Virus record (IMG/VR): IMGVR_UViG_3300037475_000162
Location: 1-64,000 of that record
From: a virus
Length of the DNA: 64,000 nucleotides
Direction: 5' to 3' (one strand)
Position numbers and translations under genes: made by a program. Shown piece by piece: positions 24,091 to 33,505 of this stretch. Each line of letters starts with the position of its first letter. Position 1 is the stretch's first letter. The notes beneath the pieces are model-generated. The model was given only the letters and a program-made list of their open reading frames with translations, made no database searches and was not told the origin of the DNA.

Positions 24091-26076
24091 ATGGCGGGCG
24101 GCGTCATTCACGGAACGGCAAGCTGGCCTGGCGTTATCGCCGTGGAAAGTTGCGTCTATACCATCAGCCATGGCGTCACGCCCGGCACGGCCGTCCTGCG
24201 CGTGCAGCCGCAGTTGACCGCCATCCCGCCCTACGGGAACCTGACGATCAGCGACGGGCAGCGGCTGATTTTGATTCGCGACGCGCGCATGGACGCGCTG
24301 AAGATGCACCAGGACGAGTCCGGCGTGTACTGGACGCTGGAGATCGTCGATCGCCGCTGGCGGTGGCGCGACCTGGGGGCGCTGTCGGGCTGCTACAACC
24401 AGCTCGACCCGTTCGGCAAGCTGATCCCGTTCACGATCCGCAGCCCGAAGGAGCTGGCGAAGATTTGCCTCGACGCGATGGGAGAGGCGAGTTACGTCAT
24501 CGACTTCCCCGAGGGGCTGAACTACCCCGGACCCTTGACCAGCCTGCCCATCACGAACATCACGGGGACGAACCCGCCGGTCAACTGGGTGGGCGTGCCG
24601 CCGGTGCAGGCGCTGGCCCAGCTCGCCGAGCAGTACAGCCTCCGCGTGATCCTGCGTCTGTCGGACAACACGGTCCTGGTGACCGTCCCGGGGGTGGGCG
24701 GCAAGCTGCCGCCCGGCAGCGTCCACCGCGCCGGCCCCAGCCTGAAGAACCCCGAGGCGCCGGACAGTATCGCCGTGCTGGGCTCGCCGACCAAGTACCA
24801 GGCGCGGCTGGTCATGCGCGCCGTGGGCGAGGAGTGGGACGGCAGCTATCGGCCCATCGACGAACTGTCCTATGCGCCGCCGAAGCGCAAGGACGGCAAG
24901 TCGCCGTGGATCACCTGTTTCCCGCCGATGTTCGGCATGAACCTTGACGGCACGACAAAGGTAGGCATCCAGGCGACCCAGCGGCTGACCATCGCCGACG
25001 CACTGAAGCTGGCGCAGCGGTCGGTCTACAAGTGCTACCAGCTGGTGAACCTGGCCGGGGACTGGTCGTATGGCATCGCCGTGCCCGGGATCACGGGGAG
25101 ACTCATCCGTCCGCAGCAGGTGGTGTTGCAGGACACGCAGGTTGATCAGATCGTGCCGACCGCCAACGACCTGGGGATCATCGACAAGTTCACGGGCCAG
25201 CCCTTCACGGTGAACCTCTACAACGGCTGGTCGCGCGACAAGCCGGCGGCGGCCTACGGGGCGCACTACAAGGATTTGAACCCCGGCGTCTGGTACAAGA
25301 AGCGCGCCAAGCAGGTCAACACCCTGCCGACCGATCAGATTTTCGTGCCGTTCAGTCTCGACCCGGCGCGCTACCTGATGACCTTCAGCGACTACGTCTA
25401 CCAGCTTGTGGCGCCGAAGAGTACGCCGCCGTCGCCCTTTGTCCCGCCGCAGACGACCGGCTCGCTGCTCGACGGCTTCGGCACCACCACGTTGACGTTC
25501 AAGGACGACCCCGACCCCAGGCCGGACGGCTTCATCTATCCCACGGTCGTCACCCTGCAAACGGGCATTTTCGTCCGCGACCCGCTGACCAACAGCCCCT
25601 ACTGCTACTTCAAGGTGATTCCCACGGGCAACGCCGCGGGAACCACCCCCCGCGTCTATTCGCACCCCGACGTGCAATTGAACATCACCTGCGACTTCGA
25701 CCCAAAAAACATGCCGGTGAAGGCGCGGATTCTGGAGGCCGACCCGCTGCTCCGCGCCGACAGCTACCTGGCGGCGCACCTGGCGGAGTTCCTCGTCTCC
25801 GGCGGCACGACGGTCGATTACAACGGCATCATGGCGATCGACCTGGACGGGGCCGTCCAGCAGGTGACGTGGTCGATCGGCGGCGACGGCGCGACGACGA
25901 CGGCGAGCGTCAACAGCGAGCATTCCGCGTGGATTCCGCCCTACCCGGTGCGACGCCGCGCGGAGGCGCTGCCGCCGGAACTGTCCTCCTCGCCCGGCGC
26001 GGGCGTCAGCGACGGCCTGGTCAGCATGCCCACGACGACTGGCGCGCCGGGCGCAGCCCCGGGGGAGGCCCGATGA
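24091..26076 (+). CDS. Baseplate hub / tail-associated structural protein
   Basis: A 661-residue protein with parts resembling gp27-like hub modules (LTISDGQRLILIRDARMDAL, YWTLEIVDRRWRWRD, PPVQALAQLAEQYSLRVILR). A central part with RSVYKCYQLVNL is a predicted alpha/beta insertion. It lies between fibre genes, start after GGTCGTAACG. No lytic domain is visible. Confidence 0.55.
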   Translation: MAGGVIHGTASWPGVIAVESCVYTISHGVTPGTAVLRVQPQLTAIPPYGNLTISDGQRLILIRDARMDALKMHQDESGVYWTLEIVDRRWRWRDLGALSGCYNQLDPFGKLIPFTIRSPKELAKICLDAMGEASYVIDFPEGLNYPGPLTSLPITNITGTNPPVNWVGVPPVQALAQLAEQYSLRVILRLSDNTVLVTVPGVGGKLPPGSVHRAGPSLKNPEAPDSIAVLGSPTKYQARLVMRAVGEEWDGSYRPIDELSYAPPKRKDGKSPWITCFPPMFGMNLDGTTKVGIQATQRLTIADALKLAQRSVYKCYQLVNLAGDWSYGIAVPGITGRLIRPQQVVLQDTQVDQIVPTANDLGIIDKFTGQPFTVNLYNGWSRDKPAAAYGAHYKDLNPGVWYKKRAKQVNTLPTDQIFVPFSLDPARYLMTFSDYVYQLVAPKSTPPSPFVPPQTTGSLLDGFGTTTLTFKDDPDPRPDGFIYPTVVTLQTGIFVRDPLTNSPYCYFKVIPTGNAAGTTPRVYSHPDVQLNITCDFDPKNMPVKARILEADPLLRADSYLAAHLAEFLVSGGTTVDYNGIMAIDLDGAVQQVTWSIGGDGATTTASVNSEHSAWIPPYPVRRRAEALPPELSSSPGAGVSDGLVSMPTTTGAPGAAPGEAR

Positions 26077-27497
26077 ACCGCATCCAGCAGCAGGCGCAGA
26101 GCCAGGGGTGGATTCCGCCGATCAACTGGATGATCGTGCAGAACACCGACGACACGCCCGTTCCCCCCTACGGGGTGATGGGCGTTGACGACATCGACGA
26201 CGACGGCAACATCCAGATCAGCCAGTACGACGGCACGCAGGTTACGTTCCTCATCAACAGCGGCGGCTCGATTGCCCCGCAGGCGAACGGCCAGGGACAC
26301 ACGACCTTTCCGGCGATCGTGGCGTATGACGGCGACGACGACCCCGAGGCCGGCGAGACGTGGGGGCCGGTCAAGGGGTCGTGGAAGCTGGGGGCGGCCG
26401 GCAGCGGCTTTACGATCCTGGGCGGCAGCAGCAAGGGACTGACCACGGCGACGGACAGAGGCGCGGAGGACTGCTGCACGGCCTGGGTGCGCATTCTCTG
26501 CGCCGCGGCAGGGGCGGCCGGCTATCCCGGGCTGGTGCAGTTCTATGACACCACCTTTTTCCCCGGGTCGTTCGTTGATTTGGACGGCCGCAGCACGACG
26601 GCCGGGGCCTCGGTGGCGTCGGGCAAGCAGACCGTGACGCCCGCGTCGATGGCGGGCATCCGCATCGGCCAGACGCTCATGCTGGTGGACGGCAACTGCA
26701 AGACCGTGGTGGCGACGGTTACGGGCACGAACACCACCGCCCGCGGCACGGCAAACCTGACCGACGACGCAGTGGCGTCCGTCACCGTGACCCAGGGCGG
26801 CAGCGGCTACACGTCGGCGCCCAGCGTGACGTTCAGCGGCGGCGGCGGCTCGGGGGCCAGCGGCACGGCAACGATTGCCGGCGGCGCGGTGACGGGCGTG
26901 GCGATGACCAGCACCGGCAGCGGCTATACGTCGGCGCCGACGGTGACGTTCGCCGCCTCGCCCGCAGCGGCAAGCAGTTTCACGGCCGACTTCGGCAGCG
27001 CCCTTGCCGCCTACCCCGTGACCGGCGTGACGATCACCGACGGCGGTTCGGGCTACGGCGGCACGGCCCCCACGGTTACGTTCAGCGGCGGCTCGGGCAG
27101 CGGGGCGGCCGGCACGGCAAACCTCGACCCGACGGGCGATTTCGTGGTCTCGGTCACGATGGACACGACCGGCAGCGGCTACAACCCCACGGCCCCGGAC
27201 GTGAGCTTCAGCGCGCCCGGGGGCATGGGCGGCGTGACGGCGACAGGCACGGCGGACGTGGGCGGTCCGGTAACGATTTATCTCTCTGGCGTGTGGGTGC
27301 AGTTCTGGCCGCAGGATTACACGCCGGAGAAGAACGACGTGAGTGAACCCGTGGTCTTCCTCGCCACGCGCGAGGAAGACGCGCCCGACGGCGTGGCGGT
27401 GTACCTGGCCGAGGGCGGCATAACGGCCGTCTGGCTTTGCCCGAACGGCAAGAGCGTCACCACCTACACGGGAAAGGCGGTGGCGCAAAGTGGGTAG
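26073..27497 (+). CDS. Virion protein with GGSGY beta-repeats
   Basis: A 474-residue protein. Residues about 235-390 have four imperfect repeats of the type VTxxGSGYTSAPTVTFSGG, a turn-rich module found in phage and bacterial surface proteins. It begins with ATGA overlap and has a well-formed N-terminal beta domain (NWMIVQNTDDTPVPPYGVMGV). Likely a tail fibre or collar component. The repeats could recombine. Confidence 0.6.
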   Translation: MNRIQQQAQSQGWIPPINWMIVQNTDDTPVPPYGVMGVDDIDDDGNIQISQYDGTQVTFLINSGGSIAPQANGQGHTTFPAIVAYDGDDDPEAGETWGPVKGSWKLGAAGSGFTILGGSSKGLTTATDRGAEDCCTAWVRILCAAAGAAGYPGLVQFYDTTFFPGSFVDLDGRSTTAGASVASGKQTVTPASMAGIRIGQTLMLVDGNCKTVVATVTGTNTTARGTANLTDDAVASVTVTQGGSGYTSAPSVTFSGGGGSGASGTATIAGGAVTGVAMTSTGSGYTSAPTVTFAASPAAASSFTADFGSALAAYPVTGVTITDGGSGYGGTAPTVTFSGGSGSGAAGTANLDPTGDFVVSVTMDTTGSGYNPTAPDVSFSAPGGMGGVTATGTADVGGPVTIYLSGVWVQFWPQDYTPEKNDVSEPVVFLATREEDAPDGVAVYLAEGGITAVWLCPNGKSVTTYTGKAVAQSG

Positions 27498-27990
27498 ACG
27501 AATCATCCCGCAGGGCTGGCCGTGCTGCTGTCCGGAGTCGAGCAGCAGCAACTCCAGCTCCAGCGGTAGTTCGCGGTCGGGGGGCGGCCCGTGCGACCCG
27601 GGGGCGTTCAACGCCCTTGATCTAGACATCGTTTACACGGGGTCCTTTTTCCTGACCGTCAGCGCCCCGGGGTTCCCCTTTGACGGGGTAGTGGTGGAGT
27701 TAACCTACCAGGGGCCGCCGGCCCCGCCGCCACCCATCGGAGGACCCGTCGTATGGTCGGGGACCGCCCTGGGGTGCGAGGTGGACCTTGTGCTCGCCAC
27801 GTTCACCAGCGAATTCGACTCGACGGTGTACTGCGCCGTATGGGAGATCGGCTTCATCAACTGCTGTCCACAGACGATCACCGGGCAGGCGGACGTTAGC
27901 CCCAGCCGCATCACGTCCTCGACGACGATGGCGTTCAGCAACTGGGTCAGCAACGGCTGCGGCATCACCAGCGCGACACTCACGCCATGA
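27490..27990 (+). CDS. Ser-rich, Cys-containing virion-region protein
   Basis: A 166-residue protein with GTG start overlapping the previous stop. A short CCC cluster and a Ser/Asn-rich linker (SSSSNSSSSGSSRSGGG) lead into a beta-sandwich domain with several cysteines. Possibly a small fibre head or adhesin. Unrecognised. Confidence 0.5.
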   Translation: MGRRIIPQGWPCCCPESSSSNSSSSGSSRSGGGPCDPGAFNALDLDIVYTGSFFLTVSAPGFPFDGVVVELTYQGPPAPPPPIGGPVVWSGTALGCEVDLVLATFTSEFDSTVYCAVWEIGFINCCPQTITGQADVSPSRITSSTTMAFSNWVSNGCGITSATLTP

Positions 27991-28196
27991 TCTGCAAACT
28001 CGACAGGCGCGGCTACTGCAAGCGGCATGGCGAAATTCATCAGGGCCGCGTCCTGTACTGGTCGCAACTGGACACGGAGCAGGGCGAGCAGGTGCGGCTC
28101 AGTCTGGACCAGGCGGCGCCGGGACGAAGCAACAAGCGGCGGCGCGGCAAGCCCCGGCTGTCCTTCGACGAACTGGCCCGGCAGAGGAAGCACTGA
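27987..28196 (+). CDS. Small basic protein
   Basis: A 69-residue, strongly basic protein (SNKRRRGKPRLSFDELARQRKH) with ATGA start overlap. It contains CKLDRRGYCKRHGE, a possible metal site. Function unknown. Confidence 0.5.
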   Translation: MICKLDRRGYCKRHGEIHQGRVLYWSQLDTEQGEQVRLSLDQAAPGRSNKRRRGKPRLSFDELARQRKH

Positions 28197-28217
28197 TGCG
28201 AGCAGAAGGCGGCAGGC

Positions 28218-29651
28218 GTGCCCTGCCCGGAGACAACGACGGTGTTTGATCGCGTGTACCTCATCAATCTGGAGAGCCGGCCCGACCGCCTGGAGGCGTT
28301 CCGCGAGCGGCAGAAACTGCGCGGCTGGAAACTACCCGACCCCATCGTTTATCCGGCGATCCACGGGGACACGGTGGGGGCGCCGAAGCGGTTCACCGAG
28401 GGGGGCGGGGCGCACGGATGCCGGCAGAGCCATGTTCGCATCCTTGAGGACTGCCTCATGGACGGCGTCGAGAGCGTGCTTGTGATGGAGGACGACGCCG
28501 AGTGGTTTGACGAGGTGTGGCTGCGCCTGGAGTCGTTCTTGAAAGTGGTTCCCGCCGATTGGGACTGTCTCATGCTGGGCGGCTGGCACGAGCGGCCGTC
28601 CACGCCGGTCGGGCCGGGCGTCTGCCGGGCGGTGAAGGTGGGAGGAACCCACGCCTACGCCGTGCGCGGCCGGGCCATGAAATCCTTGCTTGCTCTGTGG
28701 TACGACTGCACGGTGCATATCGACTGGGCGATGAGCGACCACTGGCAGAAGAAATGGAACACCTACTGCCCGACGCCCTTCCTGTTCGGGCAGGGGGCGG
28801 GCCGCAGCGACATCAGCGGCCGATCGCGACTTCAGCCGCAGTTCGGCGGCCCCGCCGCGCCCATCGCCGCAGTTCCCGGCGATCGCGTCTACAGCCACGC
28901 CGGGGACTGCGGCGATCTGATTGCCGCGCTGCCCGTACTGGCGGCGCGGCCGGGCGCGCTGCGGCTGGTGCAGCACGCCTGCACGGGCAAGCGCATGACC
29001 CGCGACCGGGTCGAATCGCTGCGGCCCTTGCTCGAAGCGCAGAGCTACGTTCGCGGCGTCGAGTGGGCCGACGCCTACGACGGCGAGCGCCTCGACAAGG
29101 GAATCCGCCAGTATTACCAGCCGCATTTGAACATCGCGGACATGCAATGTGACGCCTTCCACGTCGCCCACTGGCCGCGCGGGAAACCGTGGCTCCGCGT
29201 GCCAGAGGTGCGCAAGGTCGCCCGCGTGGCCCTGGCCCGCAGCGCCCGCTACCACACCGCCGCCTTCCCGTGGAAAGAGGTGCTGGCGAAGTACGGGTCG
29301 GAGGCTGTGTTTCTCGGGACCGTCCAGGAGCATGCGGCGTTCTGCGCGGAGGTGGGGCCAGTCCCCTACCATCCCACGGCCGACTTCCTGGCGCTGGCGG
29401 AAGTGATTGCCGGCGCGGAACTGGTCGCCGTGAACCAGACGGCGATCTTCTGGCTGGCGGAGGGATTGAAAAAGCCCGTGCTGCTGGAAGTCTTCCCCCC
29501 GGCCGACAACTGCAACTTCGCCCGGCCGGCCCACGTCCACGGCCTGTCGGAGGGCGCATTGCCGGAGATCGAGGATCTTGCGGCGGCGAACGTCGCCACG
29601 CCCCCGGCGGTTGTGCGGACGGGGCGGCGGGTGATCGGAGGCGCCCCATGA
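28218..29651 (+). CDS. Two-domain glycosyltransferase (GT25 + GT9-like)
   Basis: A 477-residue protein. Residues about 11-200 fit the GT25 family (VYLINLESRPDRLEAF, Gly/His motif GAHGCRQSH, EDD at 91-93 as nucleotide-sugar/metal site). Residues about 215-460 resemble a GT-B fold of the heptosyltransferase (GT9) kind (GDRVYSHAGDCGDLIAALP, AVNQTAIFWLAEGLKKPVLLEVF). GT25 enzymes add galactose or similar sugars to LPS or collagen-like residues. Located between fibre genes and coupled to the next enzyme, so may modify the phage fibre or the host envelope. GTG start with GGCGGCAGG upstream. Confidence 0.75.
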   Translation: MPCPETTTVFDRVYLINLESRPDRLEAFRERQKLRGWKLPDPIVYPAIHGDTVGAPKRFTEGGGAHGCRQSHVRILEDCLMDGVESVLVMEDDAEWFDEVWLRLESFLKVVPADWDCLMLGGWHERPSTPVGPGVCRAVKVGGTHAYAVRGRAMKSLLALWYDCTVHIDWAMSDHWQKKWNTYCPTPFLFGQGAGRSDISGRSRLQPQFGGPAAPIAAVPGDRVYSHAGDCGDLIAALPVLAARPGALRLVQHACTGKRMTRDRVESLRPLLEAQSYVRGVEWADAYDGERLDKGIRQYYQPHLNIADMQCDAFHVAHWPRGKPWLRVPEVRKVARVALARSARYHTAAFPWKEVLAKYGSEAVFLGTVQEHAAFCAEVGPVPYHPTADFLALAEVIAGAELVAVNQTAIFWLAEGLKKPVLLEVFPPADNCNFARPAHVHGLSEGALPEIEDLAAANVATPPAVVRTGRRVIGGAP

Positions 29652-30769
29652 AGGCGGTCGTGGTCCTGGGAGCGGCAAGCAGCGGCACGAAGATGCTCAC
29701 GGAGTGCCTGGTGCGCGGCGGCTACTGGGGGGACTTCGGGTTCGAGCAGCGCCTGGACAGCCTGGATTTCGCCCAGGCGGGGAAGTGCGACATCGTCTTC
29801 CGCCGCAGCTATCCGCACGGCGAGGACTGGCCCGACCTGGCGGAGGTCGTGCAGCGCCTGCGCCGGGCCGGTTACGAGGATGTCGAGCCGTGCGTGGTCC
29901 AGCGCGACCGGGAGTGCGCGGCGCGGTCGCAGGTGCGCATGGGACACAGCCCGAGCCTTGCCGAGGCGCGGCGGAAGGTGGACCAGGCGACGGCGCTGAT
30001 CCTCCGGCAGATCGCCGCCTGCGGGGCGGTCCCCCACGTCGTGAGCTACGAGGCGTTTGTCGCGGACGCCCAGGTGCGCGACGCCTTCTGCGCCCGCTTC
30101 CGGATCGCCCCGCCGGAGATGGATTTCCGCGACGAGAACCAGAAGTATCAGGCCGGGTCAACGGCCTTCGACGTGGCCGAATACTTCTGGGACCGCGACC
30201 CCTGGCCGGGCAACGATCCCACGGTGGACTGGCGGCGGCTCTATCAGGAGAAGCACCGGCTCGCCGTGTTGCTCCAGCCGCAGAGCGTGGCCGAGATCGG
30301 CGTGCGGGCGGGCTATTCGGCGGCGGCGTTCCTGGCGGCCGGGGCGGCCGGGGCGATGTCTTACACGGGCTTCGACCGGGGCGACACGGGCGGCTGGGGC
30401 GGCACTCCGGGGGCGCTGGCGCACGCCCGGCGCATGCTGCCGGAGCGGTTCCCCGGCGCGGCCGTCGCGATCACCGAATGCGACACGCAGAAGGTCGCGG
30501 AACTGTCGGCGCGGGACGTGGACCTCTTTCACGTCGATGGGGACCACTCGCGAGACGGTTGCCTCCGGGATCTGGAGCTGGCCCTGGCGTGCCGGCCCCG
30601 GTGGATCCTGGTGGACGACTGCACTCACCACGCCGACACGGTGGGCCGGGCCGTCGCGGCGTTTCTCCAGCGGCACGCGCTGCCGCATGTCATGCTGGAC
30701 ACCGTGCGCGGCGACTGCCTCATGCAGGTTTGCCCGGCGACTGGAAAACGGCGCAGGATCGAGGGGTGA
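29648..30769 (+). CDS. Two-domain sulfotransferase-like + SAM methyltransferase
   Basis: A 373-residue protein coupled to the glycosyltransferase by ATGA. Residues 4-16 (VVVLGAASSGTKM) form a P-loop-like PAPS-binding motif of sulfotransferases. The second half is a class I SAM methyltransferase of the Methyltransf_24 kind (VAEIGVRAGYSAAAFL with Glu216-Gly218, then VDLFHVDGDHSRDGC and ILVDDCTHH). It would sulfate and methylate the same target, likely a sugar. Both partners are in one polypeptide, so coordinated modification is likely. Confidence 0.7.
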   Translation: MKAVVVLGAASSGTKMLTECLVRGGYWGDFGFEQRLDSLDFAQAGKCDIVFRRSYPHGEDWPDLAEVVQRLRRAGYEDVEPCVVQRDRECAARSQVRMGHSPSLAEARRKVDQATALILRQIAACGAVPHVVSYEAFVADAQVRDAFCARFRIAPPEMDFRDENQKYQAGSTAFDVAEYFWDRDPWPGNDPTVDWRRLYQEKHRLAVLLQPQSVAEIGVRAGYSAAAFLAAGAAGAMSYTGFDRGDTGGWGGTPGALAHARRMLPERFPGAAVAITECDTQKVAELSARDVDLFHVDGDHSRDGCLRDLELALACRPRWILVDDCTHHADTVGRAVAAFLQRHALPHVMLDTVRGDCLMQVCPATGKRRRIEG

Positions 30770-30779
30770 GGGACAAACC

Positions 30780-31229
30780 ATGAGTGATACAGACCTTCTC
30801 ACGCTCATCAAGGCCACGCCGGCGCTGCGGGCGCTCGCGGATTCCGGGCAGGACAACACCCTGGCGGCGGCGGTGCCGAGCTACGCCACGACAGCCGTTC
30901 CCGCGCCCTTCAGTGCGGCGCAGATCATGGGGGCCGTCAGCGCGGCCAGCCGCAAGGCCATCGTCTCCAGCGGCGTCTATCTCGGCATTCAGCAGACGAT
31001 CGCCGCGCAGGACCGCACGGCGGCGGCGGCGGAAACCGCCCTCTGCGCCAGCACGGGATTGATCACCGCCGACGAGGCGACGGCCATCATGGCGATCCTC
31101 GCCGCCACGGTGACAACGCCGGATACTTCCGTGACGCATCAGCAGGCGTCGCGCGTGCTGGCGCCGCTGCGGGCGAGGGACGAGGGCGGCAGCGTCCGGG
31201 CCGCGCCGATCGACTGGAGCGCCGCGTGA
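30780..31229 (+). CDS. Hypothetical tail-region protein
   Basis: A 149-residue, Ala/Thr-rich, helical protein (SDTDLLTLIKATPALRALADSG, then repeated Ala-rich helices). It shows general similarity in style to the gene at 31659. Its stop overlaps the next GTG (GTGA). Probably virion or baseplate; unrecognised. Confidence 0.5.
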   Translation: MSDTDLLTLIKATPALRALADSGQDNTLAAAVPSYATTAVPAPFSAAQIMGAVSAASRKAIVSSGVYLGIQQTIAAQDRTAAAAETALCASTGLITADEATAIMAILAATVTTPDTSVTHQQASRVLAPLRARDEGGSVRAAPIDWSAA

Positions 31230-31657
31230 GAATCCACACGCGGCAAACCATGTTCGCCCAGAGCGACGGACCCGCCGGCTCGCTGGCCGTAACGCTGGCC
31301 AGCCCGACGACGGTCGGCAACGCGGTGCAGGTGTACCTGCGGTTCTCGCCACTCACGGGGACGCCGACGCTCATGGACAGCTTCGGCAACCCGTACACGC
31401 GCACGGCAATCTTTACGCTTGTCGATGGCGAGGCGATGGGGTTCTGGCTCGCCGATATCGTGCGCGGCGGGGCCTATCACACGCTGACCATCAGCTCACA
31501 GGGCGGGTCGCAGAACCTGGAGTGCGCCTTCAGCGAGCTCGCCACGGCAGGACACGGCGAGCAGCACAGCGAGCGGGAAATCCTGCTCGCGATCCTCGGA
31601 GAGTCTTCCCAGCAAACGGCGCTGCTTCAGCGCCTTGTGACAGCCGAAAGGGCGTAA
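31226..31657 (+). CDS. Hypothetical beta-rich virion protein
   Basis: A 143-residue protein with a GTG start. The first 100 residues look like a small beta-sandwich (SLAVTLASPTTVGNAVQVYLR, DGEAMGFWLADIV), then a C-terminal helix (EREILLAILGESSQQTALLQ). It may be a fibre head or fastener domain. Unrecognised. Confidence 0.5.
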   Translation: MRIHTRQTMFAQSDGPAGSLAVTLASPTTVGNAVQVYLRFSPLTGTPTLMDSFGNPYTRTAIFTLVDGEAMGFWLADIVRGGAYHTLTISSQGGSQNLECAFSELATAGHGEQHSEREILLAILGESSQQTALLQRLVTAERA

Positions 31658-31658
31658 C

Positions 31659-32135
31659 ATGACGATTCCCGCATACAGTCCGGTCCCGGTCAACAATGCC
31701 AGCATCGTGAGCTTCATCACGACCGATCCGCTTTCCCTGGGCCTGGCGGCGATCCGCACGGCCAGCCCGGGGGCCGACGCGCCGCTGCTGGCCGTGCTGA
31801 CGCCGGCCGGGGCGAGCTATCCGGTTCCCAGCAGTCCGATCACGGCGGCGGCGCTCCTGGATCTCGTCAACGCAGGCGAGTTCAGCAGCATGACCAACGC
31901 CGAATTGACCCAGCTCCAGACGCTCCTGACGGCGGGGTCGATCAACGTGGGAACGGCGCCCGCCCAGGCGAAGCTGAATTCCCTCTTCGCCGACTTCCCC
32001 ACCTCCCTCGCGGCGATCCGGGCGACGTACACGCGCAACGGCTCGCCGTGGGAATACTGGTTCGGCGCGGGGGCCGCGCCGACGACCAGCATCCTCGACG
32101 CGGCGCGGAACAGCGGCGGCGGGAGCCAGTTCTGA
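31659..32135 (+). CDS. Hypothetical virion-region protein
   Basis: A 158-residue helical protein one base after the previous gene. Residues 85-140 contain TNAELTQLQTLLTAGSINVG and FPTSLAAIRATYTRNGSPWEYWFG. Weakly resembles the gene at 30780 in composition. No function can be assigned. Confidence 0.5.
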   Translation: MTIPAYSPVPVNNASIVSFITTDPLSLGLAAIRTASPGADAPLLAVLTPAGASYPVPSSPITAAALLDLVNAGEFSSMTNAELTQLQTLLTAGSINVGTAPAQAKLNSLFADFPTSLAAIRATYTRNGSPWEYWFGAGAAPTTSILDAARNSGGGSQF

Positions 32136-32173
32136 TTCCGGTCTGGCGGAAATAACACCACGGGAGATAGAAA

Positions 32174-32647
32174 ATGGCCGCCGTGCCGACGCTTGAAGGG
32201 CTACTCAACAGCGCAAATCCGCAAACCGTCGTCACAGGCGCGAACCTTAACGCGCTTTCGAGCGGCAGTTTCGTGCTGGGCGCTGCGTTCAGCAACGTCA
32301 CGGCCGACGGCAAGGGCGGCGGGTTCCCGTGGGCCTACGCACAACTGCACCTGGACTCGATGACGGTGTCGGCCGGCGGGGCGGTCAGCGGCTGGTTTCT
32401 CACCGCGCCCGACGGCAGCACCTACGAGCAGGGCGGGACGGGGGTGCAACCAAACCGCCCCTTCGACTTCAACTTCACCCCGGTCGCGCAAACGGCGGCC
32501 GTGGACGTGGACCAGCTGGTGCGCGTGCCGATCTGCGCGAACATCAAGGTGCTGCTGTGGAACAACAGCCTGGGGGCGGCGACGCCTTCCAACACCAATG
32601 GCTATCTGAAATTATGGTACGTCACCGAGATGCTGCCGACGGTGTAA
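32174..32647 (+). CDS. Hypothetical virion-region protein
   Basis: A 157-residue protein, beta-rich (GSFVLGAAFSNVTADGKGGG, AYAQLHLDSMTVSAGGAVSG), with AAATGG start behind a purine-rich site. Such proteins often are small tail fibres. Unrecognised. Confidence 0.5.
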   Translation: MAAVPTLEGLLNSANPQTVVTGANLNALSSGSFVLGAAFSNVTADGKGGGFPWAYAQLHLDSMTVSAGGAVSGWFLTAPDGSTYEQGGTGVQPNRPFDFNFTPVAQTAAVDVDQLVRVPICANIKVLLWNNSLGAATPSNTNGYLKLWYVTEMLPTV

Positions 32648-32650
32648 GCC

Positions 32651-33505
32651 ATGACCAACGACCTTTACCCTGACCGCTTCAACCGGGATGAGTTCGGCCT
32701 GATCGACGGCGAGCAGCCGATCGACTGGACAAACCGCCTGAATGACGGGCTCGTCTTCGCCCCGGCGATCGGGCAGGCGCCGCCGGGGTGGACCGGCTCG
32801 CCGACGACCGTTTTCGACATGGTTCGCGGCGGAAAGACGCCAAACGACGGCGTGATTCACGGCGGCGTGACGTGGCAGCCGGGGCCGTTCGGGTCGTGCC
32901 TGGCGTTTGATGGGAGTACAGAGTATGTGAGTATCCCAGATTCGCCGTCGCTGCGTCCAGCGCAAATTTCTCTGGCGCTGTGGACCTGCTCTTTTAGCTA
33001 TTCCACGCTAACCGTGCTGTGCGGAAAACAGCGCTCGGGCAGCCTTTTCCCCACGTCAGCCAGCTACGGCCTGGTTTTTCGCACCGGACCGGCGCGCATG
33101 ACTTTTACGATATGCGACGGGTCGGACAACGAATATTATGCCGCGTCCACGGGTCAGGTTACGGGTGTGTGGCAACACTGGGTGGGAACGTATGACGGGA
33201 CCACGCAAAAACTGTATCTGGACGGAGTCCTGCAAGATATGCAGTCGCAAGGAATAGCGATTGCTCAAACGGCAAGCAAGCCTTTCCTGGTGGGTGGGTA
33301 CACGCCCATTGGTATGTTGACGATTCCGAATTTCCCGTTCAACGGTTCCCTGGACGGCCTCCGCATCTTCTCCCGCGCCCTCTCGCCCGCCGAGATCGCC
33401 CAGGACTACGCCGACCCGTTCCGCTGGTGCCGGCGTGGGCGGCGGGTGCTGCGGGGGGCGGCGGCAAGCGGATTGCTGCTCAGGCGACGGAGGGCGATGG
33501 CATGA
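32651..33505 (+). CDS. LamG/concanavalin-like lectin domain protein
   Basis: A 284-residue protein. From about residue 85 (CLAFDGSTEYVSIPDSPSL) to 250 it has the order of a LamG/ConA-like jelly roll: ISLALWTCSF, GVWQHWVGTYDGTTQKLYLDG and FNGSLDGLRIFSRALSPAEI. Such domains bind carbohydrates. Position in the fibre cluster suggests a receptor-binding component. The last 25 residues are Arg-rich. Confidence 0.75.
   Translation: MTNDLYPDRFNRDEFGLIDGEQPIDWTNRLNDGLVFAPAIGQAPPGWTGSPTTVFDMVRGGKTPNDGVIHGGVTWQPGPFGSCLAFDGSTEYVSIPDSPSLRPAQISLALWTCSFSYSTLTVLCGKQRSGSLFPTSASYGLVFRTGPARMTFTICDGSDNEYYAASTGQVTGVWQHWVGTYDGTTQKLYLDGVLQDMQSQGIAIAQTASKPFLVGGYTPIGMLTIPNFPFNGSLDGLRIFSRALSPAEIAQDYADPFRWCRRGRRVLRGAAASGLLLRRRRAMA

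Noticed and set aside
24076-25923. Long minus-strand frame (615 codons) opposite the hub gene
   Set aside because: No motifs, Arg/His-rich composition, and the + frame is coupled to its neighbours.
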